DNA of 48,177 bases from positions 1 through 48,177 of the forward strand of contig JAUYSD010000056.1 of the NCBI GenBank assembly GCA_030696505.1, in the 5' to 3' direction. A model generated the notes under the pieces. The model was not told where the DNA came from. It saw nothing but the letters and a program-made list of their open reading frames with translations, and made no database searches. This DNA comes from Sulfuritalea sp. GTDB lineage: Bacteria; Pseudomonadota; Gammaproteobacteria; Burkholderiales; Rhodocyclaceae. Numbering within the stretch: the first letter of the stretch is position 1; every line of letters begins with the position of its first letter. The position numbers were made by a program, and so were the translations under genes. Positions 7,662 to 14,819 of the stretch are shown here, one piece after another.

Positions 7662-8624
7662 ATGTCCCTGCCCAAAGTCCTGCAAGACAATCTCGCGCTG
7701 CCGGTGATCGGGGCGCCGATGTTCATCGTCTCCCAGCCGCCGCTGGTGCTGGCGCAATGCCTGGCCGGCATCGTCGGTTCCTTCCCGGCCTTGAACGCGC
7801 GGCCGAAGGAAAGCCTCGACCAATGGCTGACCCTGCTCAGCGCGGAACTCGCCGCCGCGCGGCGCGCCGAACCCGGCCGCAAGATCGCGCCCTTCGCCGT
7901 GAACCAGATCGTGCATCACTCCAACGACCGGCTCGATCACGACATCGCGCTCTGCGTCAAGCATCGCGTGCCGATGATCATCACCAGCCTGCGCGCGCCG
8001 GGCGAGGTGGTCAAGGAAGTCCATGGCTACGGCGGCCTGGTGTTCCACGACGTGATCAACGTGCGCCATGCGCAGAAGGCGCTGGAGGCCGGCGTCGACG
8101 GCCTGATCCTGGTCGCGGCCGGCGCCGGCGGGCATGCCGGCATGCTCAGCCCTTTCGCCCTGGTGTCCGAGGTGCGGCGCTTCTGGGACGGACCGATCGC
8201 CCTGTCCGGCGCTATCGCGCGCGGCGAGCAGATACTCGCCGCGCAGGCCATGGGCGCCGATCTGGCCTACATCGGCACGCGCTTCATCCCGACGCCGGAA
8301 GCCAACGCGGTCGATGGCTACAAGCAGATGATCGTGGACAGCAGCGCGGCGGACGTCGTCTATACTCCCTACTTCACCGGCGTGCATGGCAATTACCTGC
8401 GCCCGAGCATCACGGCGCAGGGGCTCGACCCCGACAACCTGCCGCTGCGCGACAAGACCAGCATGAGCTTCGGCTCCGACCGCACCAAGGCCTGGCGCGA
8501 CATCTGGGGCGTCGGCCAGGGCATTGGTTCGATCGACGAGATTCTTCCCGTAAATGAAGTAGTGGCGCGACTCGGACGCGAATACCGGGCCGCCCGAGAT
8601 GCGCTGTGCGCGCTGAAGGACTGA
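7662..8624 (+). CDS. nitronate monooxygenase-like FMN enzyme
   Basis: A 320-aa TIM-barrel flavoprotein of the nitronate monooxygenase/2-nitropropane dioxygenase family. The N-terminal segment LPVIGAPMFIVSQPPLVLA, the glycine-rich AAGAGGHAGMLSPFALV and the phosphate-binding ALSGAIARGEQILAAQAMGAD-like region are typical. AGGAGA lies 6 nt before the ATG. It begins 8 bp after the MFS gene and ends 1 bp before iclR. Family members next to acyl-CoA dehydrogenases are common in lipid and steroid catabolic clusters. Whether it acts on nitronates or on an enoyl/ketoacyl-CoA is not visible. Confidence 0.87.
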   Translation: MSLPKVLQDNLALPVIGAPMFIVSQPPLVLAQCLAGIVGSFPALNARPKESLDQWLTLLSAELAAARRAEPGRKIAPFAVNQIVHHSNDRLDHDIALCVKHRVPMIITSLRAPGEVVKEVHGYGGLVFHDVINVRHAQKALEAGVDGLILVAAGAGGHAGMLSPFALVSEVRRFWDGPIALSGAIARGEQILAAQAMGADLAYIGTRFIPTPEANAVDGYKQMIVDSSAADVVYTPYFTGVHGNYLRPSITAQGLDPDNLPLRDKTSMSFGSDRTKAWRDIWGVGQGIGSIDEILPVNEVVARLGREYRAARDALCALKD

Positions 8625-8625
8625 C

Positions 8626-9456
8626 ATGAACAAACAGATCAAGGTGGCTGCCGTTCCCGCCGCAGTCGTGGACAAGGCGGCCGGCAAGGAGGATCGCCAT
8701 TTCGTCACCGCGCTGGCGCGCGGGCTGTCGGTGCTTTCCTGCTTCAGTTCGGGCGAGAAGATGTTGGGCAACCTGGACATCGCCAAGCGCTGCAAGCTGC
8801 CCAAATCCACCGTTTCGCGCCTGACCTACACGCTGACCAAGCTCGGCTACCTGGTCTTCGTCGAAGAGACCGGCAAGTACCGGCTGGGCACCTCGACCCT
8901 GGCGCTGGGCAGCGCGATGCTGGCGCGGCTCGACGTGCGCGACCTGTCGCGGCCGCTGATGCAGGAACTCGCCGACTTCTCCAAGGCCATGGTCTCGCTT
9001 GGCAGCCGCGACCGTCTGTCGATGATCTACGTCGGCAATGCGCGCAGCACGGCGGCGCTGACGCTTTCGCTCGACGTCGGTTCGCGCATCCCGATCGCCA
9101 CCACGGCGATGGGCCGCGCCTACCTGGCGATGATTCCCGAGCGCGAACGCGAGGACATCATGGAGCGCGTCAAGGAGCTCGACGAGGTGGCCTGGCCGGC
9201 GATCCGTGCCGGCATCGAACGCGCGCTGCAGGAATACCGCGAGACCGGCTGCGTCAGCTCCTTCGGCGAATGGCAGTCCGATGTCAATGCCATCGCCGTG
9301 CCGCTGCGTCCCGGCGGCGGCCTGCCGCCGATGGCCATCAACTGCGGCGGCCCGGCGTTCACGCTGTCGAAGGAATTCCTGCTCGGCGAAGTGCGCCCGC
9401 GTTTGCTGATCCTGGTCAAGCAACTGGAGGCGTCGTTGGGCTTGCGCGGTTCGTGA
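8626..9456 (+). CDS. IclR-family transcriptional regulator
   Basis: A 276-aa regulator. A 25-residue N-terminal tail precedes a winged helix-turn-helix at about residues 28-90 (LDIAKRCKLPKSTVSRLTYTL as the recognition segment). The effector-binding IclR domain follows, with ATTAMGRAYLAMIPE and the C-terminal SDVNAIAVPL region. It is the last gene of a tightly packed plus-strand unit, divergent from the acyl-CoA operon that begins at 5911. The likely targets are the matching GGAAC-N3-GTTCT palindromes at 6013 and 27457. The family call is firm, the regulon is inferred. Confidence 0.92.
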   Translation: MNKQIKVAAVPAAVVDKAAGKEDRHFVTALARGLSVLSCFSSGEKMLGNLDIAKRCKLPKSTVSRLTYTLTKLGYLVFVEETGKYRLGTSTLALGSAMLARLDVRDLSRPLMQELADFSKAMVSLGSRDRLSMIYVGNARSTAALTLSLDVGSRIPIATTAMGRAYLAMIPEREREDIMERVKELDEVAWPAIRAGIERALQEYRETGCVSSFGEWQSDVNAIAVPLRPGGGLPPMAINCGGPAFTLSKEFLLGEVRPRLLILVKQLEASLGLRGS

Positions 9457-9529
9457 AGGCCGGATGTCGCGGCGGACAGCCCGGCGCCGGCTCGACCGGC
9501 AGGATCGCATTCCATCGGAGAAAGCGCAC

Positions 9530-9955
9530 ATGATCTCACTCGCATCCTCGCTGCTTGCCGCCAGCGCAGCCATCATCCTGCTGCTGGGCCTCGCCCATCT
9601 GTTGTTTACCTTTCGCGGTCCGAAACTGCATCCGCGCGATGCGGCGCTCGAAGCCAGGATGAAGGAAGTTACGCCCGTCCTCACGCGCCAGACGACCATG
9701 TGGAAAGCCTGGATCGGCTTCAATGCCAGTCACAGCTACGGCGCCATCTTCTTCGGCCTGGTCTACGGCTACCTGGCGCTGGCCCACGCTGCCTTGCTGT
9801 TCCAGTCGGCATTCCTGCTGCTGGCGGGGTTGGGTCTTCTGCTCGGCTATGTCTCCCTCGCCCGGGCCTACTGGTTCAGCATCCCGTTGCGCGGCATCGC
9901 GGCGGCCACCCTGCTGTATCTCGCCGCGCTTGCCGCCAACGCGGTCGCGCCCTGA
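9530..9955 (+). CDS. small four-helix membrane protein, LIC_13387-like
   Basis: A 141-aa protein with about four hydrophobic helices (SLLAASAAIILLLGLAHLLF; GAIFFGLVYGYLALAHAALL; AFLLLAGLGLLLGYVSLA; GIAAATLLYLAALAANAV). The conserved-looking segment WKAWIGFNASHSYG sits between helices 1 and 2 and resembles a family annotated only as LIC_13387-like hypothetical. GGAGAAAG precedes the ATG at 9530, which I prefer to the ORF-track start at 9464. Function unknown, inner membrane expected. Confidence 0.75.
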   Translation: MISLASSLLAASAAIILLLGLAHLLFTFRGPKLHPRDAALEARMKEVTPVLTRQTTMWKAWIGFNASHSYGAIFFGLVYGYLALAHAALLFQSAFLLLAGLGLLLGYVSLARAYWFSIPLRGIAAATLLYLAALAANAVAP

Positions 9956-9995
9956 GAATGGGCGGGCGCATTCAAATCCCGATTGGAGCCTAGTC

Positions 9996-10544
9996 ATGAA
10001 CACCGCACTTTTGATCATCGACATCCAGAACGACTATTTTCCCGGCGGCGCCATGGAACTGGTGGGCAGCACGGAAGCCGGCGCCCAAGCCGGCAGGTTG
10101 CTCGCGGCCTTCCGTGGCAAGGGCTTGCCGGTGATCCACGTCCAGCACATTTCCACGCGCCCCGGCGCCAGCTTTTTCGTGCCCGATACCAAGGGCGTTG
10201 AAATTCACGCGTCGGTGGCGCCCCAGGCGGGCGAAACCATCATCCAGAAGAACTTCCCCAACAGCTTCCGCGACACGCCCCTGCTGCAGCACCTGCGTGA
10301 CCGGGACATCACCCGTCTGGTGATTGCCGGCATGATGACCCAGATGTGCATCGACAGCACCGTGCGCGCCGCCGCCGACCTCGGCTTTGCCTGCTCCCTC
10401 GCCCACGACGCCTGCGCCACCCGGGATCTTTCCTTCGGCGGCGTGACCGTCCCCGCCGCCAGCGTGCAAGCCGCCTTCCTCGCCGCCCTCAACGGACTGT
10501 TCGCCCGGGTGCAGACAACCGACGAACTCTGCGCCGGGCTTTAG
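9996..10544 (+). CDS. isochorismatase-family cysteine hydrolase
   Basis: A 182-aa isochorismatase-like hydrolase. The catalytic triad of the family is visible: Asp in ALLIIDIQNDYF, Lys in TIIQKNFPNSF, and Cys in GMMTQMCIDSTVRAA at about residue 115. Its length fits the small single-domain amidase/nicotinamidase-like branch. It would hydrolyse an amide or vinyl ether. The substrate is not predictable. It is 40 bp downstream of the membrane protein gene and is the last gene before the accessory island. Confidence 0.88.
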   Translation: MNTALLIIDIQNDYFPGGAMELVGSTEAGAQAGRLLAAFRGKGLPVIHVQHISTRPGASFFVPDTKGVEIHASVAPQAGETIIQKNFPNSFRDTPLLQHLRDRDITRLVIAGMMTQMCIDSTVRAAADLGFACSLAHDACATRDLSFGGVTVPAASVQAAFLAALNGLFARVQTTDELCAGL

Positions 10545-10550
10545 CGTTCC

Positions 10551-10601
10551 GCAAGAGTTGGCGCTGACGGTACGGCGCTCCGCCCCCGAATCGCCGTACC
10601 G
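10551..10601. repeat. dispersed repeat copy with strong hairpin
   Basis: Just after the isochorismatase stop, GCAAGAGTTGGCGCTGACGG leads into CGGTACGGCG, which pairs perfectly with CGCCGTACCG across 14 nt. Related sequence occurs at 19236-19261 and 27619-27644 on the opposite strand. The hairpin could act at the transcript end, but there is no T tract. The rest of 10602-10830 holds nothing I can name. Confidence 0.5.
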
Positions 10602-10830
10602 CGGGTTTGGTGACGGCCGCGGCAAGCGCCGGTGGACGCCGGTTTGCCGATTGCGTATCCTGAATGGGAATGTCGGCGATCGGCCGAGCGGTGACCGGGA
10701 ATGGAAGTATTCGACACCATGATTCGAGCGCAGCGAACACATCCATGCAAGACCAAGCAGTTGGCGTCGGTCGCCAGCTTATGCGGCAGTCGCATATTCT
10801 GGTTATTTGCCGCTCTTCCGCGGATATCAC

Positions 10831-10837
10831 GTTAGGC
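10831..10837 (+). other. integron R'-type boundary box upstream of cassette 1
   Basis: GTTAGGC fits the R' consensus GTTRRRY and lies 4 bp before the first cassette ORF. It is complementary, allowing one G-T wobble, to the R'' box GTCTAAC at the other end of the cassette. No paired left arm is found upstream, so this is an attI remnant or secondary insertion site rather than a complete attC. Confidence 0.5.
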
Positions 10838-10841
10838 CTCT

Positions 10842-11405
10842 ATGGACGCCCTTCCTATCTTTCTGCGCCAAGTTCGCAGTCGCTCAGAAGAACATCAGCA
10901 TGCTATGCGAGTTCTTGCGAGAGAGAGGCTTGCTGGTCAAATGGTTGCCGTTCTTCGCCAAGAACTCGACTCAATGGTTCGCGTTATCTACTTGCTGACG
11001 CAGAGTGCCGAACGACGGACAGCACTGATTGAAGCTTCAGTTCGTGGGGAGAAGTGGTCTCAACCAAACTCACACGCTTCAGTAACCGACAAAGAGATGG
11101 TCGATCTTGCCCAAAACCTTCAAGGGTGGACTCTCTCGGTTTACAAATTCGGCTGCGCATTCATCCATCTGTCCGGCCTTCACGATTACAACGACCGAGA
11201 CCCATTGGAACAACTCCCCCATCACGAGCGTAAAGACATTCTTGACCACTGCTGCCATTACCATGGAGGGCCGCACGGAAGCGATGCGAAGTTCTCAGAG
11301 CTTGTCCCCTATCTACCGAGCGTCCTCGAAAAGATTGCGGGGAATCTTGAGTGCTATCTCGAAGATCTTGAAAAAGGGCTTCTGCCTAATGCAGCAGAGG
11401 TCTAA
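10842..11405 (+). CDS. cassette-encoded hypothetical protein
   Basis: A 187-aa soluble protein of unknown function, rich in charged residues, with HHERKDILDHCCHYHGGPHG in the middle and no signal peptide or membrane segment. Base composition is lower in GC than the flanking chromosome. It starts 4 bp after an R' box, and its TAA stop lies inside the R'' box of the following attC, the usual layout of an integron gene cassette. It lacks its own obvious promoter. No homologous family recognised. Confidence 0.75.
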   Translation: MDALPIFLRQVRSRSEEHQHAMRVLARERLAGQMVAVLRQELDSMVRVIYLLTQSAERRTALIEASVRGEKWSQPNSHASVTDKEMVDLAQNLQGWTLSVYKFGCAFIHLSGLHDYNDRDPLEQLPHHERKDILDHCCHYHGGPHGSDAKFSELVPYLPSVLEKIAGNLECYLEDLEKGLLPNAAEV

Positions 11406-11465
11406 CACTACGTTCGAGGCGACCTTCGCGAAAAGCCGCGCAGGCGCCTCAACTCCACGTTGCGC
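11400..11465 (+). other. attC recombination site 1
   Basis: A 66-bp imperfect palindrome with integron attC geometry. R'' GTCTAAC, 5-nt spacer, L'' GTTCGAGGCG, central stem, L' CGCCTCAAC, 5-nt spacer, R' GTTGCGC. L'' and L' pair over 9 bp with one unpaired C in L'' (a G on the bottom strand), the characteristic extrahelical base. R'' fits RYYYAAC. R' has one deviation from GTTRRRY. Confidence 0.8.
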
Positions 11466-11509
11466 CGCTTTAGGAAGTCATTAGCACTTATTGAAACAAG
11501 GGGGAAAAC

Positions 11510-12142
11510 ATGATGGATGCAAATATCGCAGCAGTCCTTCTTTCCTGTCTTCTTTATGCTCTATACGTATTGCTACCGATGATCCCGGCGATAGTCATCT
11601 ATCGACTATTCCCAGACACGCGGGTCGCCTTGAGTGGCCCCCTTGCTAATTTAACGCTGAAATCGACGGGAGCGTTTGCAGCTTATGTAGTTACTGTAAT
11701 CCTGGGATTTTTCCTTGTAAGAAATACGCATGCAATCATTGCCGGGATGGTGCATCCGATGTGGACAATCAAAGCCACATTGGAACTCCACGACAAGAAT
11801 GGAAAAAAACTCGATGACCAAGCCCCACTGAAGTTTTTGAGCGTGGCTCTCACACCTGACGTCAGAGTAAAGGAAGGAGAATTTATTAAACTCAGAGTTC
11901 CATCCACAGGAGTGAATACGCCTGAGTATCTCATCACATTCGATATTCCGAATTTTGGCAAACAAACAATAGATACATCTCGACTAACGGGGAAGGAAAT
12001 CAACGTCGATAACTTCGAAAGAGTCCTTTCAATCGAAAAGCCTATAGCAATTAGGCATGCACCAATTGTTGAAAAGCCATATACGAATACTGAATATCAA
12101 AAGCCAAGTGACTCAAGTTTGGGAGGTACTCATGCAAACTAA
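11510..12142 (+). CDS. cassette-encoded membrane protein, unknown function
   Basis: A 210-aa protein with two N-terminal hydrophobic stretches (about residues 5-30 and 48-75) and a hydrophilic C-terminal domain of about 130 residues that begins TIKATLELHDKNGKKL and looks beta-rich. It is probably an inner-membrane protein with an exposed domain. GGGGGAAAA precedes the ATG. The AT-richer composition and codon use differ from the chromosome. The next ORF overlaps its end by 11 bp, so the two were probably acquired and are translated together. No family recognised. Confidence 0.72.
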   Translation: MMDANIAAVLLSCLLYALYVLLPMIPAIVIYRLFPDTRVALSGPLANLTLKSTGAFAAYVVTVILGFFLVRNTHAIIAGMVHPMWTIKATLELHDKNGKKLDDQAPLKFLSVALTPDVRVKEGEFIKLRVPSTGVNTPEYLITFDIPNFGKQTIDTSRLTGKEINVDNFERVLSIEKPIAIRHAPIVEKPYTNTEYQKPSDSSLGGTHAN

Positions 12143-12467
12143 ACTATCCAAGCTTCTCTTGTTGCTTTGCGTCATGATGACTGTGGCATTGCACTCGAAC
12201 GCAACCGAGCTGCGGGGGCGCGTTGATGGAATACATCCATATGCACCATATCCCTTCCCATTGAATGGCGCGAGAATCGATCTCTATATGCCTTCACCGC
12301 AAGGACCACGATGGATGGCGAATGCCTATACGGGTGGTGATGGTATGTACTATTTCTCCAGAATAATGCCCGGCGTCTATACCCTTCAAGTCAACGGCGC
12401 TCTGAACTTTCCGCTAACCGTTTATTCAGTACCACAGCAAGATATCCCGCCGATACTTTTGCGTTAG
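12132..12467 (+). CDS. small secreted protein with carboxypeptidase-regulatory-like fold
   Basis: A 111-aa protein with a clear signal peptide (MQTKLSKLLLLLCVMMTVALHSNA). The mature domain LRGRVDG...NGARIDLYMP...GGDGMYYFSRIMPGVYTLQVNG has the repeat logic of transthyretin/CarboxypepD_reg-like beta sandwiches. GGGAGGT precedes the ATG at 12132, inside the end of the previous gene, so the ORF-track start at 12057 is rejected. Periplasmic or surface location is expected. It is the second gene of cassette 2. The fold call is by eye. Confidence 0.68.
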   Translation: MQTKLSKLLLLLCVMMTVALHSNATELRGRVDGIHPYAPYPFPLNGARIDLYMPSPQGPRWMANAYTGGDGMYYFSRIMPGVYTLQVNGALNFPLTVYSVPQQDIPPILLR

Positions 12468-12483
12468 GGTGTTATGACAAGCG

Positions 12484-12549
12484 GCCCAACCAATCATTCC
12501 ACCGGACGCACCGCCTATCGGCGGCTCGCCGGTGAGTCGGACGTTGAAG
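12484..12549 (+). other. attC recombination site 2
   Basis: Again 66 bp with the same geometry as site 1. R'' GCCCAAC, 5-nt spacer, L'' ATTCCACCGG, central hairpin CCGCCtatcGGCGG, L' CCGGTGAGT, 5-nt spacer, R' GTTGAAG. L'' has one extra unpaired C relative to L', as in site 1. R'' complements the R' box that opens this cassette (GTTGCGC) at six of seven positions. Confidence 0.8.
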
Positions 12550-12674
12550 TTGTAGGAAAACCCCTTCGAGAATTTTGTGAATGCTATGAGAATAACTCGA
12601 CCTCTCAAAACGCTCTCTGCGGGCCGATCTCCGATCGGGGAATGGTCAACGGGGCCCTGGAATCATGCCCAACC

Positions 12675-12693
12675 AACCCCTCAGGGGTTTTTT
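12675..12693 (+). terminator. rho-independent terminator
   Basis: AACCCC-TCA-GGGGTT followed by TTTT gives a compact stem with a U tract. It lies between attC 2 and the HExxH gene and would end transcripts entering from the cassettes. The remainder of 12550-12749 holds no gene I can support. Confidence 0.75.
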
Positions 12694-12749
12694 CTACTTC
12701 CTCGTTAGACCGCACAGTGCCCTGACCACAAACAATGGAGGACGCGAAG

Positions 12750-13199
12750 ATGAAGAAGATGGCGCTTATGAGTCTGCTGTTCGTTACTCCCATTCCGGTG
12801 CTTGCTCAACCGCTGCCGTGCTCGTCATTTACGGGAATTCCGGTGCCCTATATTCCAAATCCAGCACTAAACAATGTCGGGGTTGCCCATACCATGCAAA
12901 ATGGTCAACCGGTGATTGTTATGAATCCAAATGTCGTTGGCCCTTTACCCGAGTTTGTGAGGCAGTTTTGGTATGCCCACGAGTGTGCGCATCATGCTCT
13001 TCATCCAATGCACAACTCTGAAATGAATGCAGACTGCTACGCCATTAAGGCCATCAGAAACATTGGATTGATTTCAAACCCACAGCAAGTGGGTTTCCTG
13101 CTTAATTACATTTCTACGTTGCCCGGCAACATCATGACCGGCCATCTTCCAGGCCCTGCGCGCGCCCAAAATATGTACGCATGCTTCGCCACTCCATAA
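12750..13199 (+). CDS. secreted HExxH-type putative metalloprotease
   Basis: A 149-aa protein with a signal peptide (MKKMALMSLLFVTPIPVLAQ). The zinc-protease-like motif HECAHHALH sits at about residues 73-81, followed by a downstream Glu/Asp-containing segment NSEMNADCYAIKAI that could supply the third ligand, as in gluzincin-like M48/M78-type proteins. It is very short for a peptidase. GGAGG lies 8 nt before the ATG at 12750, so the ORF-track start at 12735 is rejected. GC is lower than the chromosome, consistent with acquisition. Proteolytic activity is not established by the motif alone. Confidence 0.68.
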   Translation: MKKMALMSLLFVTPIPVLAQPLPCSSFTGIPVPYIPNPALNNVGVAHTMQNGQPVIVMNPNVVGPLPEFVRQFWYAHECAHHALHPMHNSEMNADCYAIKAIRNIGLISNPQQVGFLLNYISTLPGNIMTGHLPGPARAQNMYACFATP

Positions 13200-13207
13200 C
13201 AACCAAA

Positions 13208-13276
13208 GGGGTCAGAGCAATTTGAAAAAGTCAGTGCTGACACGACGGGGATAGGAAATGCAAATTGCCAAATCAC
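13208..13276. repeat. 69-bp direct repeat, left copy
   Basis: Starts GGGGTCAGAGCAATTTG and ends CAAATTGCCAAATCAC. Internally palindromic: GCAATTTG pairs with CAAATTGC, and GTCAGTGCTGAC is a hairpin. A copy differing at several positions and one A shorter follows the broken RibD-like gene at 13954-14021. The GGGGTCAGAG end resembles widespread REP-type palindromes of proteobacteria. Confidence 0.85.
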
Positions 13277-13310
13277 TCCGACTCCTTTGGCCACTCCCGA
13301 GAGGAGAATC

Positions 13311-13940
13311 ATGAGCAAAGTATTCGTCAATATTGGACTTAGCCTCGATGGCTACATGGCACCGGAAGGGATGACCATGGGCAATCCTGAGTACAAGAAC
13401 TGAGGCGCCAAGTGGGGTGCAATGATGGCCTGGATCATCAATCAACAGTACTTCCGCGAGAACCTCAAGCTCGGATCAGGGGGAGAGACCGGCCCGGTCA
13501 ACGACCTGCTTCGCAGCACCACGGAGCGCATCGGTGCCAACATTATGGGCAAGCGAATGTTCGACCAAGGCGAGGTGGCATGGCCCGAGGAGGCTCCGTT
13601 TCACACACCGGTATACGTTCTTACCCATGAGATACGCGAACCCTGGGCGCGCCCGGGTGGGACGACCTTTTACTTCATCAATGACGGGCCGGTGCGTGCC
13701 CTGGAGATGGCTCGGGAATCCGCAGGCAGTCGTGATATTCGTATCGCGGGTGGAGCGGATGTGATCCAGCAGTACCTGAACCTGGGTGTCGTCGACGAAC
13801 TGGAAATCGCGTTGGCACCTGTGTTGTTCGGCGGCGGGCGGCGTCTGTTCGAGAACCTATGCGAGCCCGGACCGCAGTTTCGCATTGACAAGGTGCTTGA
13901 TGGTCCAGCTGCCACGCACTTGCGCTATGTGCGTCAGTGA
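13311..13940 (+). pseudogene. RibD C-terminal/dihydrofolate reductase-like protein, interrupted by in-frame TGA
   Basis: From the ATG at 13311 (GAGAGGAGAATC upstream) the frame reads MSKVFVNIGLSLDGYMAPEG and reaches TGA at 13401-13403, then continues in the same frame without a shift to 13940. The remainder carries IMGKRMFDQGEVAWPEE, IRIAGGADVIQQYL and APVLFGGGRRLFENL, typical of the family. The TGA follows YKN and precedes GAKWG, where relatives normally have Trp, so a single TGG-to-TGA change explains it. Restart at 13422 would lack the first strand and helix, including the NADPH-site start. It was presumably an NADPH-dependent reductase of about 209 aa. The gene is bracketed by 69-bp direct repeats. 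Confidence 0.8.
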
Positions 13941-13953
13941 GGACAGAACCGAC

Positions 13954-14021
13954 GGGGCCAGAGTAATTTGAAAAGTCGGTGCTGACACGACGGCGACAGG
14001 AAATGCAAATTGCCAGATCAC
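13954..14021. repeat. 69-bp direct repeat, right copy
   Basis: GGGGCCAGAGTAATTTG to CAAATTGCCAGATCAC, in the same orientation as 13208-13276. It keeps the inner palindromes but, unlike the left copy, lacks the outer arm ending in CTCCGACTCC. Confidence 0.85.
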
Positions 14022-14129
14022 CGCTTTGTCCTTCCTCAACGCCATCTGCCGCATGATTGAGAACAGACCCCAGTCTTCGCCCGGAACCGGCGCCGTCACT
14101 GCCCGCTGCGCTGGCGTATCCTGTCCGCC

Positions 14130-14756
14130 ATGACGCTACCCAAACTGAACAAACCCTTCTCGATGATCCGCGAGTTCCACCTGGCCGACTGGTTCACGCT
14201 CGGCAACGCGGTCTGCGGCATGGGGGCATTGTTTTCGGTCATGACCTATCTGCAGGTGGGCGAGGTCATGCATATCTACTTCGCCTGCGGCATGGTGCTC
14301 GCTGCCGTTGTCTTCGATGTCCTCGATGGGCGGATCGCGCGCTGGCGACAGCAGACGTCCGCCATGGGGCGCGAACTCGACTCGCTGGCTGACGTGATTT
14401 CCTTCGGCGTGGCGCCTGCGGCGATTGCCTACGGTTGCGGCATGCAGGGTCTGTACGACCGGATCGTGCTGGTCTATTTCGTCGCCTGCGGCGTATCGCG
14501 CCTGGCACGCTACAACATCACGGCCGAAGCGCTGTCGGAAGGCGGCAGCAAGGTGAAGTACTTCGAAGGCACGCCGATTCCGACCTCGCTGCTGCTGGTG
14601 CTGTTGATGTTCGTCGCGGCGACGCAGGGCGCCTTGCGCGAATCGCTCTGGTTCGGCGAGTTCAAGCTCGCCGGCTTCAGCCTGCATCCGCTGGTCCTGG
14701 TTTTCGCGGTTTCCGGTTCGCTGATGGTCAGTCGCATCCGCTTCCCGAAGTTCTGA
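14130..14756 (+). CDS. pssA: CDP-diacylglycerol--serine O-phosphatidyltransferase
   Basis: A 208-aa integral membrane enzyme of the CDP-alcohol phosphatidyltransferase family. The whole active-site signature D-x2-DG-x2-AR-x8-G-x3-D-x3-D is present from DVLDGRIARWRQQ to GRELDSLADVISFG (about residues 65-93). It would make phosphatidylserine from CDP-diacylglycerol and serine, the route to phosphatidylethanolamine. About six hydrophobic segments follow the PssA pattern, and the downstream FEGTPIPTS is typical of type-II PssA. It is GC-rich like the chromosome, so it marks the right edge of the accessory island. It stands alone. Confidence 0.9.
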   Translation: MTLPKLNKPFSMIREFHLADWFTLGNAVCGMGALFSVMTYLQVGEVMHIYFACGMVLAAVVFDVLDGRIARWRQQTSAMGRELDSLADVISFGVAPAAIAYGCGMQGLYDRIVLVYFVACGVSRLARYNITAEALSEGGSKVKYFEGTPIPTSLLLVLLMFVAATQGALRESLWFGEFKLAGFSLHPLVLVFAVSGSLMVSRIRFPKF

Positions 14757-14819
14757 GTCGGCACCATGCCCCGGCTGGCGTGATATCTTTCGCGCATTTC
14801 CCCCGGCAGGAGTAACCCT

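Noticed and set aside
12667-12710. Possible third attC (GCCCAAC ... GTTAGAC)
   Set aside because: The boxes fit the consensus, but the span is only 44 bp, the arms do not pair in L''/L' fashion, and the interior is a rho-independent terminator. GTTAGAC may still be a relic boundary.
13401-13403. Selenocysteine reading of the in-frame TGA
   Set aside because: The residue is expected to be Trp in this family, there is no catalytic need for Cys or Sec, and I see no SECIS-like hairpin directly after the codon.
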